This document shows positions 44,063 through 54,541 of a stretch of DNA of 64,000 nt, in pieces. The translations under genes were made by a program, and so were the position numbers. The DNA is from Campylobacter sp. CN_NE2. GTDB taxonomy: Bacteria; Campylobacterota; Campylobacteria; Campylobacterales; Campylobacteraceae. The number at the start of each line of letters is the position of its first letter. Position 1 is the first letter of the stretch. The stretch is taken from the NCBI RefSeq assembly GCF_027797465.1, contig NZ_CP115608.1, forward strand, positions 248,001-312,000. Direction: 5' to 3'. The notes beneath the pieces are model-generated. The model worked only from the letters and a program-made list of their open reading frames with translations, had not been told where the DNA came from and made no database searches.

Positions 44063-44748
44063 AAATTTACCAGCTAAAAGACGGCTATCGCTATAATAGC
44101 GATAGCGTTTTTTTGTATAATTTTATAAAAGAATTTGGCGTTTTTGGCGAAGTTTTAGATGTGGGCGCAGGTAGTGGCGTGGTGGGTTTTTTGCTAAAAA
44201 GAGATTTTAAAAATATAAATTTGACCTGCCTTGAAATTCAAAAGCAAAATTTAGAAATTTTAGAGAAAAATTCACGCCAAAACGGGATTGATTGTGATAT
44301 AATTTGTGCCGATTTTGGCGAATTTAAAAGCGAAAAAAGATTTGATTTTATCATTTCAAATCCGCCGTTTTATAACGGAAATATAAAACAGAGCGAAAAC
44401 GAGCATAAAAAAATCAGCCGTTATGCTTCGAATTTAAGCCTTGAAAATTTGATAAAAACGGCAAATTCGCATTTAAAGCCACAAGGTTGTTTTATTTTTT
44501 GCTATGATGCAAAGCAAATAGCCGAAATTTGCGTTATTTTAAAGAGTTTTAAGTTAAATTTGATAAATTTACAATTTATTTTTCCAAACGAAAGCAAAAA
44601 TGCAAATTTAGCGATATTTGCGGCGAAAAAAAGTTCTAAATCGTTTTGCAAAATTTCGCAACCGATTTTTGTAAATTCAGGTGAATTTTATACGCAAAAA
44701 GCAGAAGAAATTTTTAAAAAAACGGAGCTTGAAAGCGTTGATTTGTAG
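44059..44748 (+). CDS. TrmN6-like N6-adenine methyltransferase
   Basis: 229 aa. GYRYNSDSVFLYNF then SAM motif DVGAGSGVVGFLL, and catalytic NPPFY. This is the pattern of YfiC/TrmN6, which methylates A37 of tRNA1(Val). The family places NPPF for N6-adenine transfer. It starts a run (methyltransferase, YkgJ, TPR, trpC, HIT) conserved in Campylobacter. Confidence 0.87.
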   Translation: MKIYQLKDGYRYNSDSVFLYNFIKEFGVFGEVLDVGAGSGVVGFLLKRDFKNINLTCLEIQKQNLEILEKNSRQNGIDCDIICADFGEFKSEKRFDFIISNPPFYNGNIKQSENEHKKISRYASNLSLENLIKTANSHLKPQGCFIFCYDAKQIAEICVILKSFKLNLINLQFIFPNESKNANLAIFAAKKSSKSFCKISQPIFVNSGEFYTQKAEEIFKKTELESVDL

Positions 44749-45106
44749 CGGATTTGATTTTAGTTTTGATGAGAGTAAATGCGCTAGTTGTGGCGGAAAA
44801 TGTTGCGTAGGTGAGAGCGGATACATTTGGATTAACGAGCAAGAAATTGCAAATTTGAGCGAATTTTTTGGATTTTCAAAAGAAAAATTTAAAGAGATTT
44901 TTCTTTTTAAAGTCGGCACAAAATTTAGCATAAAAGAAAAGCCTTATGAAAATGGCTTTGCGTGTCTGTTTTTTGACGAAAAAAACAAAAATTGTGGCGT
45001 TTATGAATTTCGCCCGAGCCAGTGCCGAAGTTTCCCGTTTTGGGAGCATTTTAAAGATAATTTTGATGAATTGGAGCAAGAATGTATCGCAGTAAAACGC
45101 TTATAA
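44738..45106 (+). CDS. YkgJ family cysteine-cluster protein
   Basis: 122 aa from TTG 44738 with GGAG 11 bases upstream. An upstream GTG (44681) would add residues that overlap the preceding gene in another frame and is less likely. Cysteine pattern CASCGGKCC, FACLFF, NCGVYEFRPSQCRSFPFW matches UPF0153/YkgJ, probably an Fe-S or zinc site. Role unknown. Overlaps the TPR gene by 25 bases. Confidence 0.85.
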   Translation: MICSGFDFSFDESKCASCGGKCCVGESGYIWINEQEIANLSEFFGFSKEKFKEIFLFKVGTKFSIKEKPYENGFACLFFDEKNKNCGVYEFRPSQCRSFPFWEHFKDNFDELEQECIAVKRL

Positions 45107-46374
45107 TAATTTTATTTTTGTCCTTTATTTCGCTTTTTGCGGACGATAAAGCCATAACAACAGGGGATCTTAAAAAAGCCCAAAACGCACAAAAACAAGC
45201 AGAGATAAATTTTGATATTTTAAGTGCGCTTGAACTTCAAGATAAAAATCCAAAGGCCGCACTTGAACTTTATAAACAAATTTACAAAAAAACAGATTCG
45301 GAAGTTTATCTAAAAGAAGCCATTAAAATCGCATTTTTTATAAAAGATGAAAAGAATTTATCCGAGCTTTTGGGTATCGGGGAAAAAAGATTGGCTGATG
45401 ATAGCGATTTTTTGCGTATAAAAATCGCAAATTTGATTTCAAAAGGAAAATTTGAGGAAAGTTCAGGTGCTGCAAAAAAGCTTTTAGGGGTTGAAAAAAC
45501 GGCAAAAAACTACTCTGTTTTAGGCAGTATTTTATACGGCTTGGGGGATTATGAAAATTCATTGAAAAATTTTGAAAGTGCCTATGAAATCGAAAAAAGC
45601 GAAGAAAATTTAATCCGTATCGTCGATATTTTGGTAAATAGACTAAACGAAAAATCAAAAGCAATCTCGTTTTTGGAAACACACAGGCGAATTTATGGTT
45701 GCGGAAATTTAGCATGTGCGGCACTAGCCGATATTTATAGGATAGAAAAAAGATACGATGATGTCATCAAAATCGATGAAGCGCAGTATCTCGATACTAA
45801 CGACACGGCGCATTTAGATGATATAGTTTCGATTCATTATCATTTTAAAGATTACGATAAAATCATAGAAATTTTAAAAAAATATCCGTATAACAAAGAG
45901 CTTTTAATCGATGCTTACGGCAAAAAAGGCGATTATAGCCTAGCGATGAAAACAGCAAGAGATGAGTTTAAAAATAGTGGAAATTACGATTTTTTAGCTA
46001 TTGAAGCGATTTATGAATATGAATCTATGGAAAAAAATATAAACAAAAACACTCTTAATAGCGTTGTTGAAAAATTCGAAAACATCGCACCACAACTAAA
46101 AAATCCTATTTACTTGAATTATTACGGATATATTTTAATTGATCATGATTTGGATATAAAAAAGGGTATGGAATTTGTCGAAAAAGCTCTTGAAATCGAG
46201 CCAAATTCGGCTTATTATATTGATTCTTTGGCGTGGGGATATTTCAAACTTGGAAATTGCAAAAAGGCAAAGAGCGAAATGGATAAAATCACAGATAAAG
46301 AATTTTTCAAATCAGACGAAGGAAAAGAGCATATAGATGCCATAAATGGGTGTTTGCAAAAGGCAGGAAAATGA
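45082..46374 (+). CDS. Periplasmic TPR protein
   Basis: 430 aa. Start ATG 45082 lies inside the YkgJ gene; signal peptide (core 6-17, ending LFADD). The mature protein is a chain of helical repeats of TPR type (for example [33 protein letters not shown], and a C-terminal [19 protein letters not shown]). Homologue by synteny of Cj0497. A scaffold for protein interactions in the periplasm; partners unknown. Confidence 0.87.
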   Translation: MYRSKTLIIILFLSFISLFADDKAITTGDLKKAQNAQKQAEINFDILSALELQDKNPKAALELYKQIYKKTDSEVYLKEAIKIAFFIKDEKNLSELLGIGEKRLADDSDFLRIKIANLISKGKFEESSGAAKKLLGVEKTAKNYSVLGSILYGLGDYENSLKNFESAYEIEKSEENLIRIVDILVNRLNEKSKAISFLETHRRIYGCGNLACAALADIYRIEKRYDDVIKIDEAQYLDTNDTAHLDDIVSIHYHFKDYDKIIEILKKYPYNKELLIDAYGKKGDYSLAMKTARDEFKNSGNYDFLAIEAIYEYESMEKNINKNTLNSVVEKFENIAPQLKNPIYLNYYGYILIDHDLDIKKGMEFVEKALEIEPNSAYYIDSLAWGYFKLGNCKKAKSEMDKITDKEFFKSDEGKEHIDAINGCLQKAGK

Positions 46375-47165
46375 TTTTAGATAAAATTATAGAGCAAACA
46401 AAAATTGATTTAGAAATCAAAAAAGCCAAATTTAGCTTTGATGATTTGGGAAAAAGTTTAGCTTATAATCCATATATGCCACGCCCTGTAAAACCGGCTC
46501 TTAAAAGCTCAGCAGATGAGCCTTTACGCATAATTTCTGAAATCAAAAAAGCAAGTCCTAGCAAGGGGCTTATTAGGGCTGATTTCGAACCAACCCAAAT
46601 CGCCGTGGCGTATGAAAATGCAGGAACTAATGCTTTTTCTATTTTGACCGAACCGCACTGGTTCAAGGGCGATTTGGAATTTATTCCACAAGTTAGAAGA
46701 TATACAAAAACGCCTATTTTACGCAAAGATTTTATCATCGATGAGTATCAAATCCTTGAAGCTCTTGTTTATGGGGCGGATTTTATTTTGCTTATCGCAA
46801 AAGCCCTAAGCAGGGCAGATTTGAAGCGACTTTATGAATTTAGTTTGCATGTTGGGCTTGATGTTTTAGTTGAAATCCACGATAAAGAAGATTTAACAAA
46901 GGCGATTTTCGCAGGAGCTGAGATTATCGGTATAAATCACCGAAATTTGCAGACTTTTGAGGTTGATTTGAGCTTATCGGCAAATTTAATTCCGCTTATA
47001 CCAAATGGCAAGATTATTGTCGCTGAAAGTGGTTTAAGTAGCCACGAACAGCTACTAGAACTTAATAAAATCGGCGTTGATGCGTTTTTAATCGGCGAAC
47101 ATTTTATGAGGCAAACCAATGTCGGCGAAGCTTTGAAAAATATTAAATTTGGTAAAAATTCATAA
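46371..47165 (+). CDS. trpC: Indole-3-glycerol-phosphate synthase
   Basis: 264 aa TIM barrel catalysing ring closure of CdRP to indole-3-glycerol phosphate. [43 protein letters not shown] and VAESGLSS match the family. ATG overlaps the TPR gene stop (ATGA). Other trp genes are not close by, which is normal in Campylobacter. Confidence 0.95.
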   Translation: MILDKIIEQTKIDLEIKKAKFSFDDLGKSLAYNPYMPRPVKPALKSSADEPLRIISEIKKASPSKGLIRADFEPTQIAVAYENAGTNAFSILTEPHWFKGDLEFIPQVRRYTKTPILRKDFIIDEYQILEALVYGADFILLIAKALSRADLKRLYEFSLHVGLDVLVEIHDKEDLTKAIFAGAEIIGINHRNLQTFEVDLSLSANLIPLIPNGKIIVAESGLSSHEQLLELNKIGVDAFLIGEHFMRQTNVGEALKNIKFGKNS

Positions 47166-47211
47166 AATAATGCGTAAAATTTTATGAATTTACTTAGAAA
47201 GGGTTTAAAAA

Positions 47212-47703
47212 ATGGATTATATTTGTGCGCCGTGGCGAAGTGATTATTTTACCGAAAAACGCAGCGGTTGCCCGTTTTGCGATGTGGCAAAGGACGCTAA
47301 ATTTGACGAGCAAAACGGCGTGATTTTCCGCGGACAACACTGCTTTGGCGTTATGAATTTATATCCTTATACGCCGGGAGCTTTTATGGTAATTCCCTAC
47401 GAGCATACCGATAAAATCGAAGCTCTAAGCGAAGAAGCATGGCAAGAAATGAGCCGTTTTGTCCGTCTTGGCGTAAAAGTTTTAAAAACAGCAGTAAATG
47501 CTCAGGGCGTAAATATCGGTATGAATTTAGGAAGTGCAGCAGGGGCTGGGATAGCTGAACATGTGCATTATCATTTAGTTCCTAGATATAACGGCGATAC
47601 GAATTTTATAACAACTATCGCAAATGTGCGAATTAACGGCGTCAGCTTTGCTCCGCTTTATGAAAAAATAAAAAAAGAATTTGAAAATTTGATAAAAAAA
47701 TAA
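47212..47703 (+). CDS. HIT family hydrolase (Ap4A-type)
   Basis: 163 aa. N-terminal CPFCDVAKDA with a possible zinc site, and the histidine triad EHVHYHLVPR near residue 122. Ap4A-hydrolase/galactose-uridylyltransferase-like HIT proteins hydrolyse dinucleoside polyphosphates or AMP adducts. RBS AAAGGG, 4 genes conserved in this order. Confidence 0.9.
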   Translation: MDYICAPWRSDYFTEKRSGCPFCDVAKDAKFDEQNGVIFRGQHCFGVMNLYPYTPGAFMVIPYEHTDKIEALSEEAWQEMSRFVRLGVKVLKTAVNAQGVNIGMNLGSAAGAGIAEHVHYHLVPRYNGDTNFITTIANVRINGVSFAPLYEKIKKEFENLIKK

Positions 47704-47712
47704 AGGATAAAA

Positions 47713-48717
47713 ATGGCTAAAATGGTTAGTGTAGAACAAGCTATTGACGATATTAAAAATGGCAAGATGATTGTCATGGTCGATGATGTTGATCGCGAAA
47801 ATGAGGGCGATATAATTTTTGCAGCAAATTTTACAACCCCCCAAAAGGTAAATTTTGCTATCACGCATGCTCGTGGCGTTGTTTGTGTGGCACTTGATGA
47901 TGAGATTGCCAAAAGACTAAATTTAGGGCTTATGGTCGATAAAAATACATCTTCTCACGAGACGGCTTTTACCGTTACGATTGACGCAAAAGACGCAACT
48001 ACGGGCGTAAGCGCCTATGAGCGAAATATGACGATAGATTTGATTGCGCGTCCAAACTCTACGCCAGAAGACTTTGTTCGCCCAGGTCATATAAATCCGC
48101 TGATAGCCAAAAAAGGCGGAGTGCTGGTTCGCACGGGGCATACTGAGGGTTCTGTGGATCTTTGCAAACTAGCCGGAATTTCACCAAGCGCGGTGATTTG
48201 CGAGATTGTAAATGAAGACGGCACGATGGCAAGACGCGATGATTTGGAAAAATTTTGCAAGACGCATGATATAAATATGATTTCAATCGCCCAAATCGTC
48301 GAATACCGATTAAAACACGAAACTTTGGTTAAATTTGGCGAATTTAGCGATGGTAAAATTTGCGGTAAAACATGCAAAATTTGCGATATAACAGACCACG
48401 ACGGCAACACGCACAAAGCCTTTATTTTCGGTAAAATCGGCGAAATTTGCAATGTCAAATTTCATAAAATCGGTAGCGATTTAGAATTTATGCAAGATGA
48501 AAATTACGCTGATTTTATGGCGAATTTAGAGACTTTGGCGAGCAGTAGCGGTGTGCTTTTAGCCTTAAATTCGGCTTCTCATAAGGGCGATTTTAAAAGT
48601 TACGGCATAGGGGCGCAAATTTTAGCTCATCTTGGTATCAAAAAAATCAAAATCCTAAGCAAAAGCGAACAAAATAGTTTCGCAGGTCTTAGCGGTTTTG
48701 GGATAGATATAATTTAG
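47713..48717 (+). CDS. ribB: 3,4-dihydroxy-2-butanone 4-phosphate synthase with degenerate GTP cyclohydrolase II domain
   Basis: 334 aa. The N-terminal RibB domain (1-205) is complete: VDDVDRENEGDIIF, THARGVVCVAL, TGVSAYERNMTI, RTGHTEGSVDLCKLAG. The C-terminal 130 residues follow the fold length of RibA but the zinc-binding CxSGD...CDCG set and the catalytic Tyr/Arg are missing (LASSSGVLLALNSASH in the corresponding area). So only the DHBP activity for riboflavin synthesis is expected. RBS AAAGGA. Confidence 0.92.
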   Translation: MAKMVSVEQAIDDIKNGKMIVMVDDVDRENEGDIIFAANFTTPQKVNFAITHARGVVCVALDDEIAKRLNLGLMVDKNTSSHETAFTVTIDAKDATTGVSAYERNMTIDLIARPNSTPEDFVRPGHINPLIAKKGGVLVRTGHTEGSVDLCKLAGISPSAVICEIVNEDGTMARRDDLEKFCKTHDINMISIAQIVEYRLKHETLVKFGEFSDGKICGKTCKICDITDHDGNTHKAFIFGKIGEICNVKFHKIGSDLEFMQDENYADFMANLETLASSSGVLLALNSASHKGDFKSYGIGAQILAHLGIKKIKILSKSEQNSFAGLSGFGIDII

Positions 48718-48826
48718 TTAAATTTGGCGTATATTATTTTAAAATTTCTAAAATGATTTAATTTGATTATATAAATTTAAACATAATGTAAATTTTTTTT
48801 TACAATCATATCTAAATTTTAATATT

Positions 48827-48857
48827 TTAAACTTGATATAATTTATATCAAGTTTAA
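48827..48857. promoter_or_regulatory. 14-bp perfect palindrome upstream of htpG
   Basis: TTAAACTTGATATA and its complement with a 3-base centre. It lies 22 bases upstream of TATAAT (48880-48885), the likely htpG -10, so it covers or abuts the -35 area. It may be a repressor site or the terminator of ribB. It is not CIRCE (GCACTC) nor HAIR (CTTGAGT). Confidence 0.45.
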
Positions 48858-48879
48858 TAAATTTATTAGCAATTTATAG

Positions 48880-48885
48880 TATAAT
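48880..48885 (+). promoter_or_regulatory. Candidate -10 box of htpG
   Basis: TATAAT 52 bases before the htpG ATG. Confidence 0.45.
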
Positions 48886-48936
48886 CTGCTAAAAAATTTT
48901 AAATTTATTAATTTAATAAAAGAAACGGAGAATAAA

Positions 48937-50778
48937 ATGGCAAAGAAAAAATTTAAAACCGAAGTAAATGATTTGTTGAATTTGATGATTCATTCGCTTT
49001 ATTCAAACAAAGAGATTTTCCTTAGGGAGCTTATCTCAAATGCAAGCGATGCTCTTGATAAGCTAAATTATTTGTGTTTGACAGATGATGAATACAAAAA
49101 ACTTACCTATACACCACGCATCGACATTAAACTTGATAAAACCGAAAAAACGCTAACTATCAGCGACACAGGTATCGGTATGGACGAAAAAGAATTAGAA
49201 AGCAATCTTGGCACAATCGCAAGAAGCGGAACAAAAGGCTTCATGGCAAATTTAAGCGGCGATGTCGCAAAAGATAGCAATCTAATCGGTCAGTTTGGCG
49301 TTGGTTTTTACTCGGCGTTTATGGTGGCTGATAAAATCGAAGTTATAAGCAAAAAAGCTTTAAGTGACGAAGCCTTTAAATGGAGTAGCGATACGAAAGA
49401 TTACACAATCGAACCAGCCCAAAAGAGCGAATTTGGAACACAAATCACGCTTTATTTAAAAGATGACGAATTTTTAGATGAGTGGCGAATCGAAAGCATT
49501 ATCAAAAAATATTCAAACCATATCCCGTATCCGATTTTTATGGATAAAAGCGAATATGTCGCCCCAAAAGATGAGCAAAGCGAAGGAACTTATGAAATCA
49601 AAAATGAGCAGATAAACAGAGCCAGTGCGCTTTGGCGACTGCCAAAATCTAGCCTAAAAAGCGAAGATTACAACGAATTTTATAAGCAAATCAGCCACGA
49701 TAGCGCCGATCCGCTACTTCACATACATACAAAAGCAGAAGGCACACATGAATACACAACGCTTTTTTATCTACCTAGCAATCAGCCTTTTGATCTATTT
49801 CGCGTGGATTATCAAAGTGGCGTAAAACTCTATGTAAAGCGAGTTTTCATCACTGATGACGCAAAAGAACTGCTTCCTGTTTATCTTCGTTTTGTGCGTG
49901 GGATTATCGACATTGAGGACTTGCCGTTAAATGTCAGTAGAGAAATTTTGCAAGAAAATAAAATAATGAAAGCAGTCAGCGAAGCAAGTGTGAAAAAGAT
50001 ACTTTCTGAACTGGCAAAATTAAAAGAAAATGACAAAGAAAAATTTGAAAAATTCTATAATCTTTTTGGCAAAGTGCTAAAAGAAGGGCTTTACGGCTTT
50101 AATCCAAACCAACAAGAAATTCTAAATTTATGCCTTTTTAAATCAAATAAAAGAGACGGCTTAATCAGCCTAAATGAATACAAAGACGCTATGGGCGAAG
50201 AGCAAAAAGAGATTTATTATATCAGCGGAAATAATGCTCTTATGCTAAAATCATCGCCACTTTTGGAGAATTTTAACAAAAAAGGCATTGAAGTTTTGAT
50301 TTGCGATGACGATATTGATCCGATCGTTATGCCAAGTGTGAGCAAATTTGGCGAAATCGCAATAAAAAGCGTAAAAGATGCCGAATTTGATGATAAAAAT
50401 GAAGCAGAAATCAGCGTAGAAGCAAAAGAAATCGCAGCGAAAATGCAAGAAATTTTAGGCGAAAAAGTAAAATCAGTGCGTGTTTCAAATCGCTTAGAAA
50501 ATTCGCTTTCTTGCCTTGTTTTTGACAAAAACGACCCTGATTTTGCGACACAACAAATTTTAAAACAAATGGGGCAAACGAATTTACCAGCCATAAAACC
50601 GATACTTGAAATAAATCCAAACCATGAAATCATCAAAAAACTAGTCCAAAATAAAGTGATGATAGGTGAAATTTCAGAGCTTATTTTGGATATGGCGATT
50701 TTAAGTGATGGACAAAATTTAGAAAATCCTGCCGAATTTATCGCAAATTTAAATAAATTTATCGCAAAAGCACTATAA
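48937..50778 (+). CDS. htpG: Hsp90 family chaperone HtpG
   Basis: 613 aa. GHKL ATPase motifs [36 protein letters not shown] and [14 protein letters not shown]; middle domain with [13 protein letters not shown]-terminal dimer domain. RBS ACGGAG. Cytosolic chaperone for stress and folding. Confidence 0.98.
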   Translation: MAKKKFKTEVNDLLNLMIHSLYSNKEIFLRELISNASDALDKLNYLCLTDDEYKKLTYTPRIDIKLDKTEKTLTISDTGIGMDEKELESNLGTIARSGTKGFMANLSGDVAKDSNLIGQFGVGFYSAFMVADKIEVISKKALSDEAFKWSSDTKDYTIEPAQKSEFGTQITLYLKDDEFLDEWRIESIIKKYSNHIPYPIFMDKSEYVAPKDEQSEGTYEIKNEQINRASALWRLPKSSLKSEDYNEFYKQISHDSADPLLHIHTKAEGTHEYTTLFYLPSNQPFDLFRVDYQSGVKLYVKRVFITDDAKELLPVYLRFVRGIIDIEDLPLNVSREILQENKIMKAVSEASVKKILSELAKLKENDKEKFEKFYNLFGKVLKEGLYGFNPNQQEILNLCLFKSNKRDGLISLNEYKDAMGEEQKEIYYISGNNALMLKSSPLLENFNKKGIEVLICDDDIDPIVMPSVSKFGEIAIKSVKDAEFDDKNEAEISVEAKEIAAKMQEILGEKVKSVRVSNRLENSLSCLVFDKNDPDFATQQILKQMGQTNLPAIKPILEINPNHEIIKKLVQNKVMIGEISELILDMAILSDGQNLENPAEFIANLNKFIAKAL

Positions 50779-50800
50779 ATTCAGCAAATTTATCCCAAAA

Positions 50801-50835
50801 TATCAAAGTATGCAATCAATTTGCATACTTTGATA
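50801..50835 (+). terminator. 15-bp perfect hairpin after htpG
   Basis: Arms TATCAAAGTATGCAA and TTGCATACTTTGATA with loop TCAAT, starting 22 bases after the htpG stop. It lacks a long T-run on either side, so termination is probable, not certain. Confidence 0.5.
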
Positions 50836-50912
50836 ACACTGAATTTTATATAATATTACTATTTTTAAGCAAATTTTAAAAAAAAATTATAACTTAATTT
50901 TTAAGTGGAAAA

Positions 50913-50961
50913 ATGTAACAAATTTGATAAAATATCGGTTTGAAAATATGTCGTGTTACAT
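50913..50961. promoter_or_regulatory. Inverted repeat ATGTAACA ... TGTTACAT in hydrogenase promoter region
   Basis: 8-bp arms at 50913-50920 and 50954-50961 bracket a GATAAAATAT stretch (50925-50934) that may be the -10 box. Repressor bound to both arms could loop or cover the promoter. Shares GTGTTAC with the aspA operator candidate. Confidence 0.4.
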
Positions 50962-50983
50962 AACGAAAATTTAAGGAGAAAAG

Positions 50984-52138
50984 ATGCTTAATAATGAGCT
51001 TCTAGATAGTATAAGCAATAGACTTGACAAAGTTGCTTTGTTGCCTAAGATGAAAGACGGCAAAAGCATAGCTAAAATGCTTGAAGAAAAAGGTTTTACA
51101 AGGCGTGATTTTATGAAATGGGCAGGAGCGATGACGGCGATGATAGGTCTGCCAAGTGCTTTTGCACCAAGTGTTGCAAGGGCGGCAGAGTTAGCCGATA
51201 GACTTCCTGTTATCTGGCTTCACATGGCAGAATGCACAGGTTGTAGCGAGAGTTTGGTTAGAACCGATACACCGACAGTCGATAGTTTGATATTTGATTA
51301 TATCAGCCTTGAATACCATGAAACGCTTATGGCTGCTAGTGGTTGGCAAGCAGAAGAAAACCTAGAAGGTGCGATTGAAAAATATAAAGGAAATTATATT
51401 TTGATGGTAGAAGGCGGTATTCCAAGCGGAAGTGATGAATTTTATTTAACAGTCGGACCTTTGGGAAAAACTGGTGCTGAGCATTGCAGACATGCGGCAG
51501 CTTCTGCAGCGGCGATTTTTGCTATTGGAACCTGTTCGAGTTTTGGCGGTGTTCAAGCAGCAAATCCAAACCCAACTAGTGCAAAACCGCTTAGCAAAAT
51601 CACAAATAAACCTGTTATAAATGTTCCTGGTTGTCCGCCAAGCGAAAAAAATATCGTAGGAAATGTGCTTCATTATATTCTGTTTGGAACACTACCTGCA
51701 CTTGATAATTACGGCAGACCAAAATGGGCTTATGGCCGCAGAATTCACGATCTTTGCGAAAGAAGAGGTCATTTTGACGCAGGAGAATTTGTCCAAAGCT
51801 TTGGCGATGAAGGAGCAAAACAAGGATATTGTCTATATAAAGTAGGTTGCAAAGGTCCTTATACATTTAATAACTGCTCACAAGAGAGATTTAACTCTCA
51901 TACAAGTTGGCCTATCCAAGCAGGTCATGGTTGTATAGGTTGCTCTGAGCCTGAATTCTGGGATCACATGGGACCATTTGAAGAGCCGTTGGCAGATAGA
52001 CTTTATAACACCGTTTTTGACGGAGCAGGAGCTGATGCGACAGCAGATAAAATCGGTCTTGGCGTTTTAGCCGTAACAGGCGTTGCCATCGCAGCTCATG
52101 CAGCCGTTGCTACACTTAAAAAAGATAAAGGAGAATAA
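50984..52138 (+). CDS. hydA: [NiFe] hydrogenase small subunit
   Basis: 384 aa. Twin-arginine signal TRRDFMKWAGA (about residues 39-49) exports the folded heterodimer. Cluster-ligand motifs ECTGCSES, GTCSSFGG and PGCPPSEKN coordinate Fe-S clusters. A C-terminal hydrophobic helix (about 353-375) anchors it to the membrane and cytochrome b. RBS AAGGAGA. First gene of hydABCDE-hypF; H2 oxidation supplies electrons to menaquinone. Confidence 0.97.
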   Translation: MLNNELLDSISNRLDKVALLPKMKDGKSIAKMLEEKGFTRRDFMKWAGAMTAMIGLPSAFAPSVARAAELADRLPVIWLHMAECTGCSESLVRTDTPTVDSLIFDYISLEYHETLMAASGWQAEENLEGAIEKYKGNYILMVEGGIPSGSDEFYLTVGPLGKTGAEHCRHAAASAAAIFAIGTCSSFGGVQAANPNPTSAKPLSKITNKPVINVPGCPPSEKNIVGNVLHYILFGTLPALDNYGRPKWAYGRRIHDLCERRGHFDAGEFVQSFGDEGAKQGYCLYKVGCKGPYTFNNCSQERFNSHTSWPIQAGHGCIGCSEPEFWDHMGPFEEPLADRLYNTVFDGAGADATADKIGLGVLAVTGVAIAAHAAVATLKKDKGE

Positions 52139-52140
52139 TA

Positions 52141-53859
52141 ATGTCACAAAGATTAGTTGTAGATCCGATTACTAGAATTGAAGGACATTTAAGAGTAGAA
52201 GTAATCGTTGATGAAGATAATGTAGTAAAAGAAGCTTACAGCGGTGCTACTTTGTGGCGTGGAATAGAAACTATTCTCAAAGGTCGTGACCCAAGAGATG
52301 CAGGCTTTTTCACACAAAGAATTTGCGGTGTTTGCACATTTTCGCACTATAAAGGTGCTGTTATGGCAGTCGAAGATGCTCTTGGCATAAATCCGCCATT
52401 AAATGCAGTTTTGGCTAGAAGCTTGATGTTTTCAGCGCTATTTTTGCACGATCACCCTGTGCATTTTTATCAACTTCACGGGCTTGATTTTGTTGATATT
52501 GTAAGTGCATTAAGTGCAGATCCAAGAGCAGCTAGTGAAGAAGCATTTAAATACTGCGAAACTCCTTATGCTTGTGGTGCTGATCATTTAAAAGCGGTTC
52601 AAGATAAAGTAAAAGCTTTTGTTGAAAAAGGCGCACTTGGACCATTTGCAAATGCCTATTTTGGACATCCAACATATCATCTAACGCCTGAACAAAATTT
52701 GATTGCGCTGTCTCACTATTTGGAATGTTTAAGAATTCAAAGAACTGCTGCTCAAATGATGGCTATTTTCGGTGGAAAACAACCACACCCACAAAGCCTA
52801 ACCGTTGGTGGCGTAACTTGTGTTATGGATCTATTAAGTCCTGCTAGACTTGGCGAGTATTTGATTAAATTCCAAGAAGTAGCTGATTTTATCAACCGCG
52901 CGTATTATCCTGATTTGGTAATGGCTGGAAAAGCTTACGCAAATGAACCAAGCGTTTTAAATGATGTCGGTGTTGCAAATTTATGGACTCACCAAGAATT
53001 CCCACTTTCTGCAAATGAGTGGCTATTTGAAAGCGGCTTAATCCTTGATGGTGATATTTCAAAAGTATTAGAACTAGATGAAGCAAAAATCACAGAAGAA
53101 GCAACTCACACTTGGTTTAAAAATGATAAACCACTTCACCCGTATGACGGCGAACAAGATCCAAATTATACAGGATTTACGGTTGAGCAAACACTAAATG
53201 CAAAAGGCGAAATGGAAGATACAAAAGTCCTTGATATAAAAGGTAAATATAGTTGGATGAAAGCTCCTAGATATGAAGGCAAAGCACTTCAAGTAGGACC
53301 GTTAGCAAATATTGTAGTAAATTACGCAAAGGGAAATAAATATGTCGTTCCTGTTGTGGATAAATTTTTAGCTGATACAGGACTTCCTTTGGGTGCAGTT
53401 TTCTCGACTTTGGGAAGAACGGCTTGTCGTATGTTGGAAGCAAAAATCATCGCTGATAATGCACTAATCGCATTTAATAATCTAGTTGCAAATATTAAAT
53501 CAGGCGATACTGAAACTTGCGCCAAATACACAATCGATAAAAACAAAGAATACAAAGGTAGATACATAGGTCATGTTCCACGCGGAAGCCTAAGCCACTG
53601 GTGTAGAATCGAAAACGGCGTTATTAAAAACTGGCAAGCAGTAGTTCCATCAACATGGAATGCTAGTCCAAAAGATGCAAACGGTGGTATGGGCTCGTAT
53701 GAAGCTTGTTTGATAGGTCTTAAAATAGCTGATTTAACCCAACCGCTTGAAATCATAAGAAAAATTCACTCTTATGACCCTTGTATTGCGTGTGCTGTTC
53801 ATGTTATGGATACAAAAGGCAATAAGCTTAGCGAGTATAAGGTAAATCCAAATTTATAA
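52141..53859 (+). CDS. hydB: [NiFe] hydrogenase large subunit
   Basis: 572 aa. Nickel-site cysteines in RICGVCTFSH near the N-terminus and DPCIACAVH near the C-terminus. An 18-residue tail after the final His (starting VMDTKG) is the piece removed by the HydD protease after nickel insertion. Starts 2 bases after hydA. Catalytic subunit of the periplasmic uptake hydrogenase. Confidence 0.98.
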   Translation: MSQRLVVDPITRIEGHLRVEVIVDEDNVVKEAYSGATLWRGIETILKGRDPRDAGFFTQRICGVCTFSHYKGAVMAVEDALGINPPLNAVLARSLMFSALFLHDHPVHFYQLHGLDFVDIVSALSADPRAASEEAFKYCETPYACGADHLKAVQDKVKAFVEKGALGPFANAYFGHPTYHLTPEQNLIALSHYLECLRIQRTAAQMMAIFGGKQPHPQSLTVGGVTCVMDLLSPARLGEYLIKFQEVADFINRAYYPDLVMAGKAYANEPSVLNDVGVANLWTHQEFPLSANEWLFESGLILDGDISKVLELDEAKITEEATHTWFKNDKPLHPYDGEQDPNYTGFTVEQTLNAKGEMEDTKVLDIKGKYSWMKAPRYEGKALQVGPLANIVVNYAKGNKYVVPVVDKFLADTGLPLGAVFSTLGRTACRMLEAKIIADNALIAFNNLVANIKSGDTETCAKYTIDKNKEYKGRYIGHVPRGSLSHWCRIENGVIKNWQAVVPSTWNASPKDANGGMGSYEACLIGLKIADLTQPLEIIRKIHSYDPCIACAVHVMDTKGNKLSEYKVNPNL

Positions 53860-53869
53860 GGAGATTGAT

Positions 53870-54541
53870 ATGAAACGAACACCTGAATATGAATTCTCCG
53901 TAGGTCTTAGGCTAACTCACTGGATAAGAGCGATTTGTATTGTCGTGCTTGTGGTTACAGGTTTTTACATTTCGTATGTTTTTATAGCTCCGTCAGTTAG
54001 CAGTGAGCCAAATTTGTTTTTACAAGCTAAATGGCGATTTGTCCATTTAGTGGCTGGTTTTGTGTTGATTGCGGCAACAATTTTTAAATCGTATCTATTT
54101 TTATTTGATATACAAAGTAGAAAAGAGCTAGTTAGTATAAGGGATTTTCTAAGTCCAAAAGTTTGGATAGCTCAGATTAAATATTACCTATTTTTAGGCG
54201 AACATCCGCATTTGCGCGGCGTTTATAATCCTTTGCAATTCATCGCTTATATCGGATTTTATTTTGTGCTTTTCCTTATTTGCTTAACTGGTATGATTTT
54301 ATATGTTCATATCTATCATGACGGACTTGGTGGATTTTTCTACGAAATTTTGCGCCCGGTTGAAGCTATGTTTGGTGGTCTTAGTGAAGTAAGGATCATT
54401 CATCATATCTGTATGAATATTATTATAATCTTTGTTCCTGTGCATGTTTATATGGCAATTTTCAATGCCGTAAAAGGCAAAGATGGCGCGATAGACGCTA
54501 TTGTCAGCGGATATAAATTTAACAGGGAAACTCGCGCTTGA
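53870..54541 (+). CDS. hydC: Hydrogenase cytochrome b subunit
   Basis: 223 aa, four TM helices (about 20-42, 58-80, 120-145, 180-200). Conserved His in RLTHWIRAI, FVHLVAGF, HHICMNII and VHVYMAIF are the diheme ligands of the HupC/HyaC family. Passes electrons from HydA to the quinone pool. RBS AAGGAG; the stop overlaps the hydD start. Confidence 0.95.
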   Translation: MKRTPEYEFSVGLRLTHWIRAICIVVLVVTGFYISYVFIAPSVSSEPNLFLQAKWRFVHLVAGFVLIAATIFKSYLFLFDIQSRKELVSIRDFLSPKVWIAQIKYYLFLGEHPHLRGVYNPLQFIAYIGFYFVLFLICLTGMILYVHIYHDGLGGFFYEILRPVEAMFGGLSEVRIIHHICMNIIIIFVPVHVYMAIFNAVKGKDGAIDAIVSGYKFNRETRA

